A DNA stretch of 64,000 bases from Ctena decussata (Eukaryota > Mollusca > Bivalvia > Lucinida > Lucinidae). The stretch lies in NCBI GenBank assembly GCA_963989385.1, contig OZ022501.1, positions 1,126,001-1,190,000 of the forward strand, given 5' to 3'. Below are positions 31,101-41,569 of this stretch, piece by piece (the stretch's first letter is position 1; every line of letters starts with the position of its first letter). The notes below the pieces were generated by a model, which saw nothing but the letters and a program-made list of their open reading frames with translations, did no database searches and was not told where the DNA came from. The translations under genes and the position numbers were made by a program.

Positions 31101-33792
31101 GGCATGTGCATATTGAAAATATATTATCATCTGCATCAAAAATTCTAGGAATTATGCGAAGCGTTAAGTTTAAATTAACCAGAAAAGCCTTAAACAATGT
31201 GTATATTTCCTACGTACGGCCAATACTAGAATATGCCTCCGTTGTTTGGGATGGCTGTACAGCTTACGAAAAAACGCGGCTGGAACAGATCCAGTATGAA
31301 GCTGCGAGGGTCGTTACTGGATTGACTCGATCTGTTTCTATAAATAAACTTACTGCAGAAATAGGATGGTTACCTCTGTCAGAAAGGCGTCTGTTTCAAA
31401 AAGTTACTTTAATGTATAAGATAAAAAATAATATAGCTCCAGAATATGTATGTAATCTTATGCCGCCGACAGTGGCCAATCGAACAGTATATAACTTACG
31501 TACTGCTGAAGATATATCAGTCATAAATAGACGAACGGAAATTTTCTCCAGATCTTTTACACCTTCAACTATAACTTACTGGAACAATCTGCCATTGTCT
31601 ATTAGAAATGCAGACTCTATCAACTCTTTTCACAACTTAAAACCTCTATATTTAATGTGCCCAGGGTTCCACGGCAATTTCTAACAGGTAGTCGCGTATT
31701 CTCTGTTTATCATTGCCGCATTAGAAATAATTGTAGTAATCTGAATAACGACTTATTTAGTAATCACTTGAGGCCCAGTGCGACATGTGAATGAGATTCT
31801 GAAATTGAAGATGCTGAGCATTACTTCTTTAAATGCAATGAATTCGAAGAACAACGTTTCCGTCTCTTTCAAAATACAAGGAAATATCACCCGCTTAACC
31901 TACAGCTCCTACTATATGGATCTGATGACCTGTCCGCTGCTGACAATGAAGAACTGTTTTCCTTGTACACCATTTTATTAAAGATACACGTCGCTTTAAT
32001 TAGATAAACACAACATGGTTATGGCCGTCGATTGCAGTATGTTATAATTTGTGGATTAAGTTAAGTCAAGCAGAAGACGTTATAGGTTCCCCAAGCTATA
32101 TTATTCATATTTAAGTTTCACTCCTATCCGAGATCTCATTTATACTAGATATCTCTAAGGTATAAGGGTATCGGAGAGGCAAGTGAGATTTAATACTACG
32201 AATTTCTGGTGTCTTGGATTGCTGGACTGACAAAAATCTAGTTAAGCTGATAAATTTTAAATATATATATTTTTCTTTTTCAGGTGCTGCATAGCTCTAC
32301 ACCTCTAAAGCTAGCCGCCTGTGTTCCCTATACTGATCAAAACTAGAACCGGAGTCAAATCCATACGTTCAGTGTCCGTTGTTTCTTTCTCCACAGTAGT
32401 TTACTTTCATTCTTTTTACAATCTTAGCTTGTTCTTATTTCCTTTTCCCCCTACCTATCTCATCCTTAGTTGTTGTTTTTTATGTATTTTTTTCCCTTGT
32501 TCTTCTCTTTTGCATACTATAAATATTTCGCCGTTACATATGTATATAAATGTGTTTGTTTCGATTCAGCCCCTAGACTGAAGAGGTGCCTGGGTCAACT
32601 CTTGGATGGGCTTCGTTGGTTCCAGGGCGGGTACCCATTAGAAACGCCTTATAGGCGGTTCTAATGTGTAGCCGTCGCATATGCTACTTATGGAGAATTG
32701 GCTGTTATCCCCGAGTTGTCAACAGGCACTCCCTTGTCTTGGCCACTGTATATGAGCACAAAATTTGTTTTATATATACTCTATTATTTTGCACGTCATT
32801 GCCTATTGTATAATGTATGTTTATATCACTTTGTGGGGAGGACCGTAACTAATGTTGATAGAACTTGTGGTCCAACCCAATTGCTTGTACTTTTGTGGCA
32901 ATAAAATATGTTTAAACTAAACAAGAGTGACATCTATTTTCCACTTGCCTTTTTCTACTTCAAAATACAAAATAAAATGGGCAGCTATTAAGGTCACCAT
33001 ATTGCTAGAAGATCACAGACAAGCGGCCATAAGAACACGTAGCATTGAAGAACCGCAACAGAAGTATCGCAAAAAAGAACTGCCATAACAGATTACTGGG
33101 CGTGAAGGAGGGGGTGAGGGGTGGAAGCTAGGATTTGACAGACACATTCAAATCAAAGAATCAAGCTAATTATTTTTCTTTATTTGTTCAACGGGTGTGT
33201 CGGCTACAGAAGATAGACAAAGGTGGATGGATGAATTGCGATTTTACGTCCTTTTCAACAAAATATCAGTCATCAGGACGATGGGAGGGTGTGATACTGA
33301 AAGGCTGTATTGAAATCCTTTTGCAGCTGAAAAGATTTCCGCCTTCTGCAGGAATCGACCCCAGGACTGCTAGTTCAGCAAACCGGCGATTAACAATCCA
33401 GCGGGTATATGACATTGAAATGACGTCATACTAGCGTCTATGCGACGTAATGACGTCGACGTCAGTACGAAGTCATTTTGACGTAATATACCCACTGGGA
33501 ACTGAGCTACCGAGGCTCCTGATGGACAAAGAAACAAACTTTATACTTTATTATTTTAACAGTAAGATACTTACTCATGAAAGAATATGGCTAAAGACAC
33601 AGCTTCTGGTGAACGTAGTTTTCCTTTTACTGTCTCAAACTTGTGAAACATGTCTTCAATGTGTGCCAGTGTGTGGTAGTGACGCTGTGTCTCGGAGTAA
33701 CGGGTCTCAATGACGGTCCACCATCTTGAAATAATTTCTTCTGATATGCCCAAGTGTTTATTCAGCTCAAACCATATAGTTTTTTGTGACAT
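25028..33792 (-). CDS. predicted HD-superfamily metal-dependent phosphohydrolase (COG4339-like), whole gene
   Basis: Five exons in transcript order: 33792-33575, 29941-29854, 28504-28360, 27695-27616, 25171-25028; 224 residues ending in TGA. The metal-ligand His is in [13 protein letters not shown] (about residues 37-49). The HD dipeptide (72-73, FFHDIIYEP) is split by intron 1 (GA|C). NEEQSAELF (83-91), [11 protein letters not shown] (113-123) and [10 protein letters not shown] (137-146) follow, and the C-terminus holds [15 protein letters not shown]. These elements in this order match the predicted HD phosphohydrolase family COG4339, common in bacteria, whose substrate is unknown to me. Length is typical (about 200-220). 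Donors include GTAAGT, GTAAGA and GTGTGT. A LINE fragment and MITEs occupy introns. The ATG follows an AG acceptor by nine bases, so an upstream non-coding exon is likely. Confidence 0.85.
25201..25369. repeat. 240-bp palindromic repeat, copy 4 (internal deletion)
   Basis: GAGCCGCGACACGAAAAAAA to TTGTGTCGCAGCTCA; about 70 bp shorter than other copies in the middle. Just outside the last exon of the HD gene. Confidence 0.7.
25704..26024. mobile_element. 321-bp MITE with CACTG ends
   Basis: Inverted ends CACTGCAAAAATAAACGG and CTACAGTATTTTTTACAGTG, and further inverted pairs (CTGGCAACCAGCTGCCAG / CTGGCAGCCGG). TA on both sides. CACTR ends are typical of EnSpm/CACTA and Chapaev elements. Confidence 0.65.
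26118..26354. repeat. 240-bp palindromic repeat, copy 5
   Basis: GAGCTGCGACACGAGAAAAC to TTCTCGTGTCGCGGCTCA. Well preserved. Intron of the HD gene. Confidence 0.8.
26443..26657. mobile_element. MITE with CAGYCAAYTCTCGATATCTC ends
   Basis: Inverted termini CAGCCAACTCTCGATATC and GAGATCGAGAATTGACTG flanked by TA on both sides; pogo/Tc1-mariner style. HD gene intron. Confidence 0.65.
27616..27695 (-). CDS. HD phosphohydrolase exon 4
   Basis: 80 bases, phase 1 to 0, acceptor TTCACAG, donor GTATAT. Reads (E)[20 protein letters not shown] then NRGRTT, matching the 'Y..Y...IR.EY' helix followed by the R-G-R element of COG4339 proteins. It is too short to appear as a free-standing ORF. Confidence 0.8.
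28360..28504 (-). CDS. HD phosphohydrolase exon 3
   Basis: 145 bases, phase 0 to 1, donor GTGTGT. Reads [20 protein letters not shown] then [23 protein letters not shown] and FLDxDxAxLG are family hallmarks; the Asp residues of FLDMD are candidate metal ligands. The acceptor is CTTTAAAG or the AAG three bases later, so the leading Lys is uncertain. Confidence 0.8.
28822..29016. mobile_element. CAC-ended MITE, copy 1, 5-bp target duplication
   Basis: 195 bp with about 30-bp inverted ends starting CACACCGGGTAGGCGGCAAT. Target duplication TTAAT at 28817-28821 and 29017-29021. The interior repeats AATCGAAAACGCT several times. Intron of the HD gene. Confidence 0.85.
29509..29743. repeat. 240-bp palindromic repeat, copy 6
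   Basis: GAGCCGCAACACGAGAAAAC to TTCTCGTGTCGCGGCTCA. The inverted symmetry extends into the flanks (ATAATT...AATTAT). About 110 bases 3' of HD exon 2. Confidence 0.8.
29854..29941 (-). CDS. HD phosphohydrolase exon 2
   Basis: 88 bases, phase 2 to 0, from acceptor TTTTTCAG to donor GTAAGA. Reads (D)[18 protein letters not shown] then [11 protein letters not shown]. In this family the NEE-SA helix directly follows the HD motif, which supports the join to exon 1 across about 3.6 kb of LINE-bearing intron. Confidence 0.82.
30480..32928 (+). pseudogene. 5'-truncated LINE with catalytic FADD, in HD gene intron 1
   Basis: RT motifs: [20 protein letters not shown] (frame of 30469), then, in the frame of 30524, [93 protein letters not shown] and [13 protein letters not shown] to TAA at 31684. 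A frame change sits near 30715. Cys/His motif remnants ([12 protein letters not shown]) follow near 31838. The 3' end GCAATAAAATATGTTTAAAC is shared with 43056-43164. Opposite in orientation to the host gene. Confidence 0.85.
33262..33402 (-). mobile_element. SINE of the second family, reversed
   Basis: The minus strand reads 'gtcctggggtcgattcctgc', 'aggcggaaatctttt', 'tatcacaccctcccatcgtc'; matches the 23405 and 62815 copies. Lies just downstream of HD exon 1. Confidence 0.6.
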
Positions 33793-33801
33793 TTCAATCA
33801 G
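33575..33801 (-). CDS. HD phosphohydrolase exon 1 (start ATG at 33792)
   Basis: Acceptor GGCTTGCAG at 33804-33802, ATG at 33792-33790 ([15 protein letters not shown]), donor GTAAGT after CAT GA. Carries the first His motif, YHTLAHI. The Asp of HD is completed by the first base of the next exon. A mobile element ends only 51 bases upstream of the exon (its near edge is at 33852). Confidence 0.82.
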
Positions 33802-33851
33802 CTGCAAGCCAAAATATAGTGATGAAAGCTACTTCTTTTTCCTCGTCAACA

Positions 33852-35596
33852 CAGGGCTGTGGAAAAAGCACAAATTTCTACTTGTCCATGGACAAGTAAA
33901 TAGACAAAATTAACTTGTCCAAACAAATATTTACTCGCCCAGAAAAAAGGTACCCGTGAAATAAGGAAAGAATAATAGTTAATGAATAAAAATAGCCATC
34001 AGAGGAGATGGCAAATCCCCCGACCAAAGGCCACCTGCAACCTGGTAAACAGGGTGCACTTCAAAACGCATATAAATAGTATACTGTCATTCTTCTATGC
34101 TCCTTATTGACATTATCTGTTTAACAGATGCATGATTATCTAACACTCAGACCAAAACAGTATGCCAGTTTGCTAAAAAGAGGTAAAATCTCAAATAGCA
34201 ACCATTTAGACAATGTATTGCATATGATACATTCAACATTTCAAAATGTGTGAATAACTTCTAAAGTACAAACCCTATGAATCTAATTTTAAGCTCTCTA
34301 GTAAGTGAATTTGGACAAAGAATACAAATCTGAAAAAAAAAAATGGGGGTGGGGGGTGGGAGGGCTCGGGAAAGTATGAAGGCAAGAGTTGTCATTCTTG
34401 TATGAGACAAACTGTCATGATCTGATCTCCATATCTGTGAAGTATCATAAAAATATTTCAAAGGGTATTCAAGTTATGGAGTGGACATTAAATCACACCT
34501 AAAACCATCAAGGAGAAATAACTCAAAAAGTAAGAAAGCAAGAGTTGTCATTCTTGTTGGCGACACATCGTCATGACCTGTTCTACATATCTGTGAAGTA
34601 TCATGAAAATATTTCAAAAGGTATTCAAGTTATGGAGCGGACACGATTTCACACCTAAAACCATCAAGGGGAAATAACTCAAAAAGTAAGAAAGCATGAG
34701 TTGTCATTCTTGTTCGCGACACATCGTCATGACCTGCTCTACATATCTGTGAAGTATCATGAAAATATTCCAAAGGGTATTCCAGTTATGGAGCGGACAC
34801 GAAATCACAACTAAAACCATCAAGGGGAAATAACTCAAAAAGTAAGAAAGCAAGAGTTGTCATTCTTGTTCGCGACACATCCTCATGACCTGTTCTACAT
34901 ATCTGTGAAGTATCATGAATATATTTCAAAGGGTATTCAAGTTATGGAGCGGACACGAAATCACACCTCAAACAATCAAGGGGTAATAACTCAAAAAGTA
35001 AGGAAGCAAGAGTTGTCATTCTTGTTCGCAACACATCGTCATGACCTGCTCTACATATCTGTGAAGTATCATGAATATATTCCAAAGGGTATTCAAGTTA
35101 CAGAGTGGACACGAATCTGCCAAAATTTCACCAAAGGGGAGATAACTCAAAAATTACAAAAGCAAGAGTTACCATTCTTGCACGCGACACATCGCCATGA
35201 CCTGTTCTACATAACTGTGAAGTATCATGAAAATATTCCAAACGGTATTCAAGATATGGAGCGGACAAGAAAATGTTTACGGACGGACGGACGGACAGAC
35301 GGACGGTCGGGGGATAAAAAAGGAAATGAACTTGATGACAATTTTGGATAACTGTCACAAAGTTTCGAATGATGTTGTAGGCACCTGTTAGAATTGCCTC
35401 AAAGAGGCAATTCTAACAAAAACCCACAACATATGTTTTCATGAGAATTTCATACAATATGAAAATTGTTCTTAGAATTATTTGAAATACTTCACTGATG
35501 ATACTTTGAATACTTGTCCCAGGGAAGGTAAACTGAAAATTCTCACTTGTCCAGAGTGAAACGGGACAAGTCGGGCATAGTATTTTCACAGCCCTG
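33852..35596. mobile_element. element with hAT-like ends and 7-bp target duplication
   Basis: Ends CAGGGCTGTGGAAA and TTTTCACAGCCCTG. GTCAACA flanks it at 33845-33851 and 35597-35603. Subterminal CACTTGTCC/GGACAAGT repeats lie at both ends. The interior is the tandem array at 34370-35330. No transposase frame. Inserted 51 bases from HD exon 1. Confidence 0.75.
34370..35330 (+). repeat. 150-bp tandem core with (GGAC)n
   Basis: Six units of about 150 bp containing 'gagttgtcattcttgttcgc', 'gacacatcgtcatgacctg', 'tctgtgaagtatcatgaa', 'gggtattcaagttatggagc'. A GACGGACGGACGGACAGACG microsatellite follows at 35280-35310. The 164-codon frame at 34857-35351 is the translation of this array, not a gene. 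Confidence 0.8.
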
Positions 35597-36306
35597 GTCA
35601 ACAGAAGCATGCGATAACAATTGACTGACAATATTTAACACTAACAAAATATCTGGATAGCTTTTGTACACCATAGCTTTAGTCTTAACTAAAAAGCAAA
35701 CCATCAGCAAATAAAAGAAATAGACTTTGAAATATACAATATATACAGCATACGTTTCATTCTGCTGATGACTAATTTCCAGACAATAATAGACATGAAA
35801 ATACTCAATTGTTTATAATACTCAGCTGTTCAGCATGGACAAAATCATAAATCTGTATGTTTAATTTAAACATATTTTATGTTATTGCTGAAATAGTAGC
35901 AATGAGGTCGGGCTACAAGTTCTGCAAAAAAAATAATATATGTTAAAACCCTCCCCCTCCCCCCTCCCCCCCCCCCCCCCCCCTACACACACTCACATAT
36001 ACAATACTCAATACAACAGCAACATGGCGAACAACTAACAATTCAGTCACGGTCATAATTCCAAACTATGAGACGCTTTATCGCTTTATACTTTTAGTAC
36101 ATCCGGTTTGATGTACATTATGCGGATAACAGTGAGGACTTAGCTCAGACCACTCATAAATAAATCTGTATGCCAAAAAAAAAAAAAAATAGTTTAAAAA
36201 TATATTTCAATACATATCATAAATCGGAGCTCCAGATAAGATGATTTTGAAGATGATTCGCAGACATTGTTTTCTTATTTCTCAACGAAAACATATTTTG
36301 ACCATT

Positions 36307-36360
36307 TGACGTGAAAATGGCGTCGTACTGACGCCATTTCAACGTCATGTGCCTCCTGGG
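36307..36360. repeat. ACGTC-type short palindrome
   Basis: TGACGTGAAAATGGCGTCGT... ACGTCATGTGCCTCCTGGG. Outside it, 35604-37200 shows no supportable gene. Confidence 0.55.
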
Positions 36361-37206
36361 TCATTTCTGATATGAAAAAGATTAGGACTGACTAAACGAG
36401 TTTATTGGAACTTTTATATATCATCTCATAATGCTTGGATATAGTGCTGGACGGTGGCATTTCGCCAGTGATATCCAAATTTCCAAACACCAGACTTTAC
36501 CACTCCATCCAGTGAATATCCTAAATGCGCCATGTCTTACTAAAGTATAGAAATTAGAATCTTAAAGAGTTCCTTCAAGAGCACAGAACACATTCAGAAG
36601 CAGGAACATGGACAGAAAGTCAAACTACAAACATCTTCGAACCTACAACGTAACATCCGAGAATTGAGCAAATACATAGTTTCGCTAAGCTGCTATCTAT
36701 TTGTCTCTAGCCTTCCATGGTCATTCTACTAAGTCTACTACAGACAAAATAAAGAAAAATAATTACCGAAACTTCGAGCCATGGATTCATGAAACTTCGA
36801 GTCATGAATTTGTATCTTAACACGGAAGTAGACATATCTTTGCCCATAATTTTCTATGTGTATGTTTGCAATAGAATCGCCGTGTGTGTTTTAAGCCCAA
36901 AAACATAGACCTTTTTGTTTCGTAAGGTAACCGTTCCACAGGAACAGCAAGATGGATCTGCCTAAAACTGCCTAAAAACAGTAATGATGCGTAATGTAGC
37001 GTAATGTAGCATAATGTAGCGTAAAGACGGCGTACAGAAGTGTATTTGTGACCGCCAAAGCATAATGTTGCACAAACACCTTGACTAAGTGCGATATTTT
37101 CCGATATTTTGGCATATGTATGGTCCCTTCAAAGTATGTTAGAATAAATTTGCCTAAGAAGTGGACAAGGTGCGTTTACTGCCCGGGATTGTAACCTAAA
37201 GACGGG

Positions 37207-40113
37207 CAAAGGCGTAGCTACCGATACGCAAATACGCAGGTGCGTATTGAAATTTTGTCAAATTGACAAAATTTCAACACACACCTGCGTATTTTCATGC
37301 TGAAATGTTGTTAATTGGGCATAATTTTAATACTAACTACCAACAGACAAAGAATACAGAATACAGAATACAAATTTTATTTTCAGTCGGTTTGGTATAA
37401 ACATAGATAACATTAGCTATGAATAGCTATTGCACGGGTGGTAATCAGTGGAACTAGCTCCAAAATGAGTCAATGGAATTTCGTTCCCTCGTCACATCCG
37501 GGAACCCGCGAGCTAGTGCTGTCGACAGAAAATCAGTAAACAAAGGTAGGTCTTGAAGAATTTTATCAATTTTTATTTCTTTATTAGCGATCCCAGGAAA
37601 CAACTGCCGATGCTATTGTGTGTAGATATGATTCAACTTTATTCCCCGTCGGAGTTCGCCGCAGAAATGTGCAGGGTTGAACTAACTTGTGGCAAATGTT
37701 TGAAACACCGAACTAAAAATCCACCAATTTCTGTCAATATGGAGATTTGAGTACACGATTTTTTTCATTTTCCGTCCAAACTATAGCGTTCAGACCCTCT
37801 ATAGCACCATCCCTGGTAAATTCAAGCATGTAAAGTCACAAATAAGCAAAAAAGTGTGGATGGAGATTACGTACCTGGACAATATTGACAAAATTTCTGC
37901 CTGAGCTAGAGCGCTCGACATGGAGCTAGTGCGTTCAACAAGGAGCTAGTGCGCTCATCCATATTTTTATCTCGTGATGATTCATACTGTATGCTTGAGT
38001 TTGAATCAACCCTTCTTTATAAGTAAGGTTTTCTCTTTCCCTTGATGCGCCTGTTGATGACCGAACAGCTAGTCAAATTGCACGTTTGAAAAACTTTAAT
38101 ATCTGAAACTTGTATCTAATAGTTTTTGCATCATGCAAACATGTCCGTATAATGAATACCCCTTACACCCACTTTTATTTAATAAAACTTGGGTTTACAG
38201 GGGTATTCATTTTTTCTTGATGCACTATTGCCTGAGGCCAAGGATAATGGTGTATCAGGCCACCCAAGGTGCCGAGGGGCAATAACTTTTAATATTACCC
38301 AACCTACTTTTATACCTTTTATTATCCAACCCACTATATACAGATAATGGTATATGCTTTGCCATGTCACTGGTTGGCCTCCACAACGCATTTCACTGAA
38401 TTATTAACCAACCAACAGCTTAGACTATGCTATGCTTATGATGCCACTCATGTAAATGTAATGAGAAAACAGCGTGGTATGGTTTTGTCTATATGCCATG
38501 TCGTCAAGCGTCACGAGAATGACTCGGAAAATCACGAGCTTGTCGAATTCGAGCACCTGTCATGCAGTTGATTGCTAATAGAATATGGTTGGTTACAGGT
38601 TCGGTTGAGTAATACGAAAGCTATTTCATTGCTGTTTGGCAGAATAGTCAATACTATGTTACTCATTACAATGGACAGGTCAATGCACTACTACCTGAGG
38701 CCTTGTGGCTTCGGGCAACAGTGAATGGAGCTGTTCACGGTACCCCGAGGCATAATTTTGACTATTTACCAAACAGGCATGAAATAACAGGACAATATCC
38801 ATGTTACAGAAGAGTATTACCAAAATCGCCATAATCAGTCATGAATACTACACTCATCCAATGAATGACGATGGAATTATCTATGTACATTAAGTCATCT
38901 CTTAGTGGTTTCAAAGGGGTACAGAGCAAAACCTAAAAAACGGTTAAAATCATCTATCAACAATAAATCAACAATTCTGCCTTATCTTAGGTGTGGATGA
39001 GCGCACTAGCTCCTTGTTGAACGCACTAGCTCCATGTCGAGCGCTCTAGCTCAGGCAGAAATTTTGTCAATATTGTCCAGGTACGTAATCTCCATCCACA
39101 CTTTTTTGCTTATTTGTGACTTTACATGCTTGAATTTACCAGGGATGGTGCTTTAGAGGGTCTGAACGCTATAGTTTGGACGGAAAATGAAAAAAAATCG
39201 TGTACCCAAATCTCCATATTGACAGAAATTGGTGGATTTTTAGTTCGGTGTTTCAAACATTTGCCACAAGTTAGTTCAAGCCCTGCACATTTCTGAGGCG
39301 AACTCCGACGGGGAATAAAGTTGAATCATATCTACACACAATAGCATCGGCAGTTGTTTCCTGGGATCGCTAATAAAGAAATAAAAATTGATAAAATTCT
39401 TCAAGACCTACCTTTGTTTACTGATTTTCTGTCGACAGCACTATCTCGCGGGTTCCCGGATGTGACGAGGGAACGAAATTCCATTGACTCATTTTGGAGC
39501 TAGTTCCACTGATTACCACCCGTGTATTGATCGACCTAAGACATATATACACATGTGTATCACAATACATTTCAACATCACATCAACTATATTAAGAAGC
39601 TACAATTAGAAATATCCTACAATAAATATCATCCAGCAGGTTAAGAATATTAAGGTAATGACAATTACAAAGTAAACTCAACAGCATTAAATAAGGTAAT
39701 AATAATAAAAAAAGGATATATTAATAATAGTAATTATTAAGATTTTAGCACATGTATGCACTAGCACATAAGACATACGTATTTATATTTAGAGCTAAAA
39801 CAAAAGCAGCTAGACACAGAGCTAATGATATCATTATATAAAAGAAGAAAAATCAAGATTAAAGTATCAATGACAGTACACAGTAAAACATTTAAATAGC
39901 ACAAAAATCACATAGTTAACTAGCAGCAGACATAAGCATAAGATAAAGCTCAATACGAAAAGAACATTAAAACAAGAGATGAGAAATGTCGCATGCCACC
40001 GCATGCCACACGAAAGTTTGAAATATCTTAGCAGCTTAACCCCCTATTATTGCCCTCAGTGAGTATAAAACATGATTGTGCGTACTGTGTAAATACCCCT
40101 AGCTACGCCCCTG
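37207..40113. mobile_element. outer inverted-repeat element, 5-bp target duplication ACGGG
   Basis: Ends CAAAGGCGTAGCTACC and the inverse of CAGGGGCGTAGCTAGG, with ACGGG at 37202-37206 and 40114-40118. An inner element (37433-39524) is nested in it. No coding seen in its own sequence. Confidence 0.6.
37433..39524. mobile_element. inner element with ~520-bp inverted arms, 5-bp target duplication TATTG
   Basis: The arms 37433-37953 and 38994-39524 are near-perfect reverse complements, starting CACGGGTGGTAATCAGTGGA. TATTG flanks it at 37428-37432 and 39525-39529. The arm tips facing inward carry GAGCTAGTGCGCTCATCC and related repeats of GGAGCTAGTGCG. About 1.04 kb of centre holds no recognisable transposase. 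A CAC start with a 5-bp duplication is the hallmark combination of Transib/RAG-type elements. Confidence 0.85.
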
Positions 40114-40119
40114 ACGGGT

Positions 40120-41080
40120 GGCTAGGAAAATCTGCCCCGTAAAATGTAATGCCTTTATATGTTTAGGAGTGTGAAACCAGTGATGGAATGAATTATTTGT
40201 ACTGGGTGATGAAGTTGTAAAAGTCTGCGGAATATTTTCCCAATTCAATCTCTCTTAATTTCGACCTGCCTAAGGATAGAATTTTATCCTTGTATATAGT
40301 TTCCAGCTGGTACCTCACAGGAGAGCTCCTAAACATAAAAGCTCAGATGTGACTCGTACAGGTGTGACAGGACTTGTTGATATTAAAGTCTAGAAACATT
40401 GCTCAACTCATAACGCAGGTACTAGTGCAGTCAAACTGTTTTATATTTAATTATACCAGTATCCAAATTATTTATATATAGATAATCAAAAAACAATACA
40501 TTACGCATCATTACCCTACATTACGCATCATTACTGTATTTAGGAACATCGCGGCAAGATTAGTGCAGAGGCTCTAGCGAAATGCACTGACGCGAACCGC
40601 AAGGAAGTGCGAACCCACCTGAACAGTTTACACTAAAGTAAATTGAATTTGAAGTATTGTACGGCGTCAAAAGAAAGAGACTCGATTAAAATTGGATTTT
40701 CTACCCCTGATGTCATATCCTTTATTCATACTGGGAAAGAAACAGAATATCAGTGATGTTTACCTGTACGGCGACGGATTTGTGTACTTCGTCCCTTGAG
40801 AAATTCGTTTTCTGGCTCTTTCGACCTTTGGCTTCGGGTTTTCGCCGCACCTCGAGAGGAAACGGCATGCAGTAAAGCGTTCCGCCAAATTCTGGCGGTT
40901 ATTATACCTTGATGTACCTTGGTATGTGGCCAAAAAGTCTCAATTCAAGAACCTGAACCTACGCGGTTTTCTTAGGCTATATGCAGGCTTTCATCCTGCA
41001 ACACCGGAGTGTACACCTGCTCATAATACTCTGAAAAGAGGGTGTAGCAGTAAATATAGAAAGAAAAAATCCTAGTTTTA
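40120..41080. other. intergenic, no supported gene
   Basis: No exon with family motifs and consistent splice sites on either strand. Contains isolated short repeats such as ACATTACGCATCATTAC, shared with 36980-37020. Confidence 0.5.
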
Positions 41081-41083
41081 ACT

Positions 41084-41086
<3 letters not shown>

Positions 41087-41136
<50 letters not shown>
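41087..41136. repeat. (AG)n microsatellite, inverted partner of 41290-41347
   Basis: About 25 AG units; a (CT)n tract follows at 41290-41347, so the two could pair. Other (AG)n: 44749-44803; (CT)n: 47497-47521. Confidence 0.9.
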
Positions 41137-41139
<3 letters not shown>

Positions 41140-41296
41140 CTTAATCACTGTCCCGTTGACCGTTAAGCCGTTTGTAAACACTTCCTGTTGTTGCGATTCT
41201 CATAACGATGTGCCGCAGGAGGCTTAGGGGAACCTTTTCTGTACTGCGTTCATATACTATAGAGTTTGTCACCTTACTGCTCTGGCCCCCTCTCTC

Positions 41297-41355
<59 letters not shown>

Positions 41356-41569
41356 GGTTATGTATAAACAGGACAGTGATTGTGCTTTTACTTTACTTTA
41401 CTTCACTTCACAACATTTACTTTTACTTCACTAATTTATTTCTGATTTATGTCTCAGATCATTTTACAGGAGAAAAAAGTACGATTAAAATACGAATTAA
41501 CCCAATTATGTCCAGTGGGATAATCCATCCTTAATAGGTGGATGGATTTACATTGTATTTGTCAGTTAA

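Noticed and set aside
34857..35351. 164-codon plus-strand protein with repeated units
   Set aside because: It is only the translation of a 150-bp DNA tandem array ending in a microsatellite.
41141..41350. Arg/Glu repeat protein frames at AG/CT tracts
   Set aside because: Microsatellite translation only.
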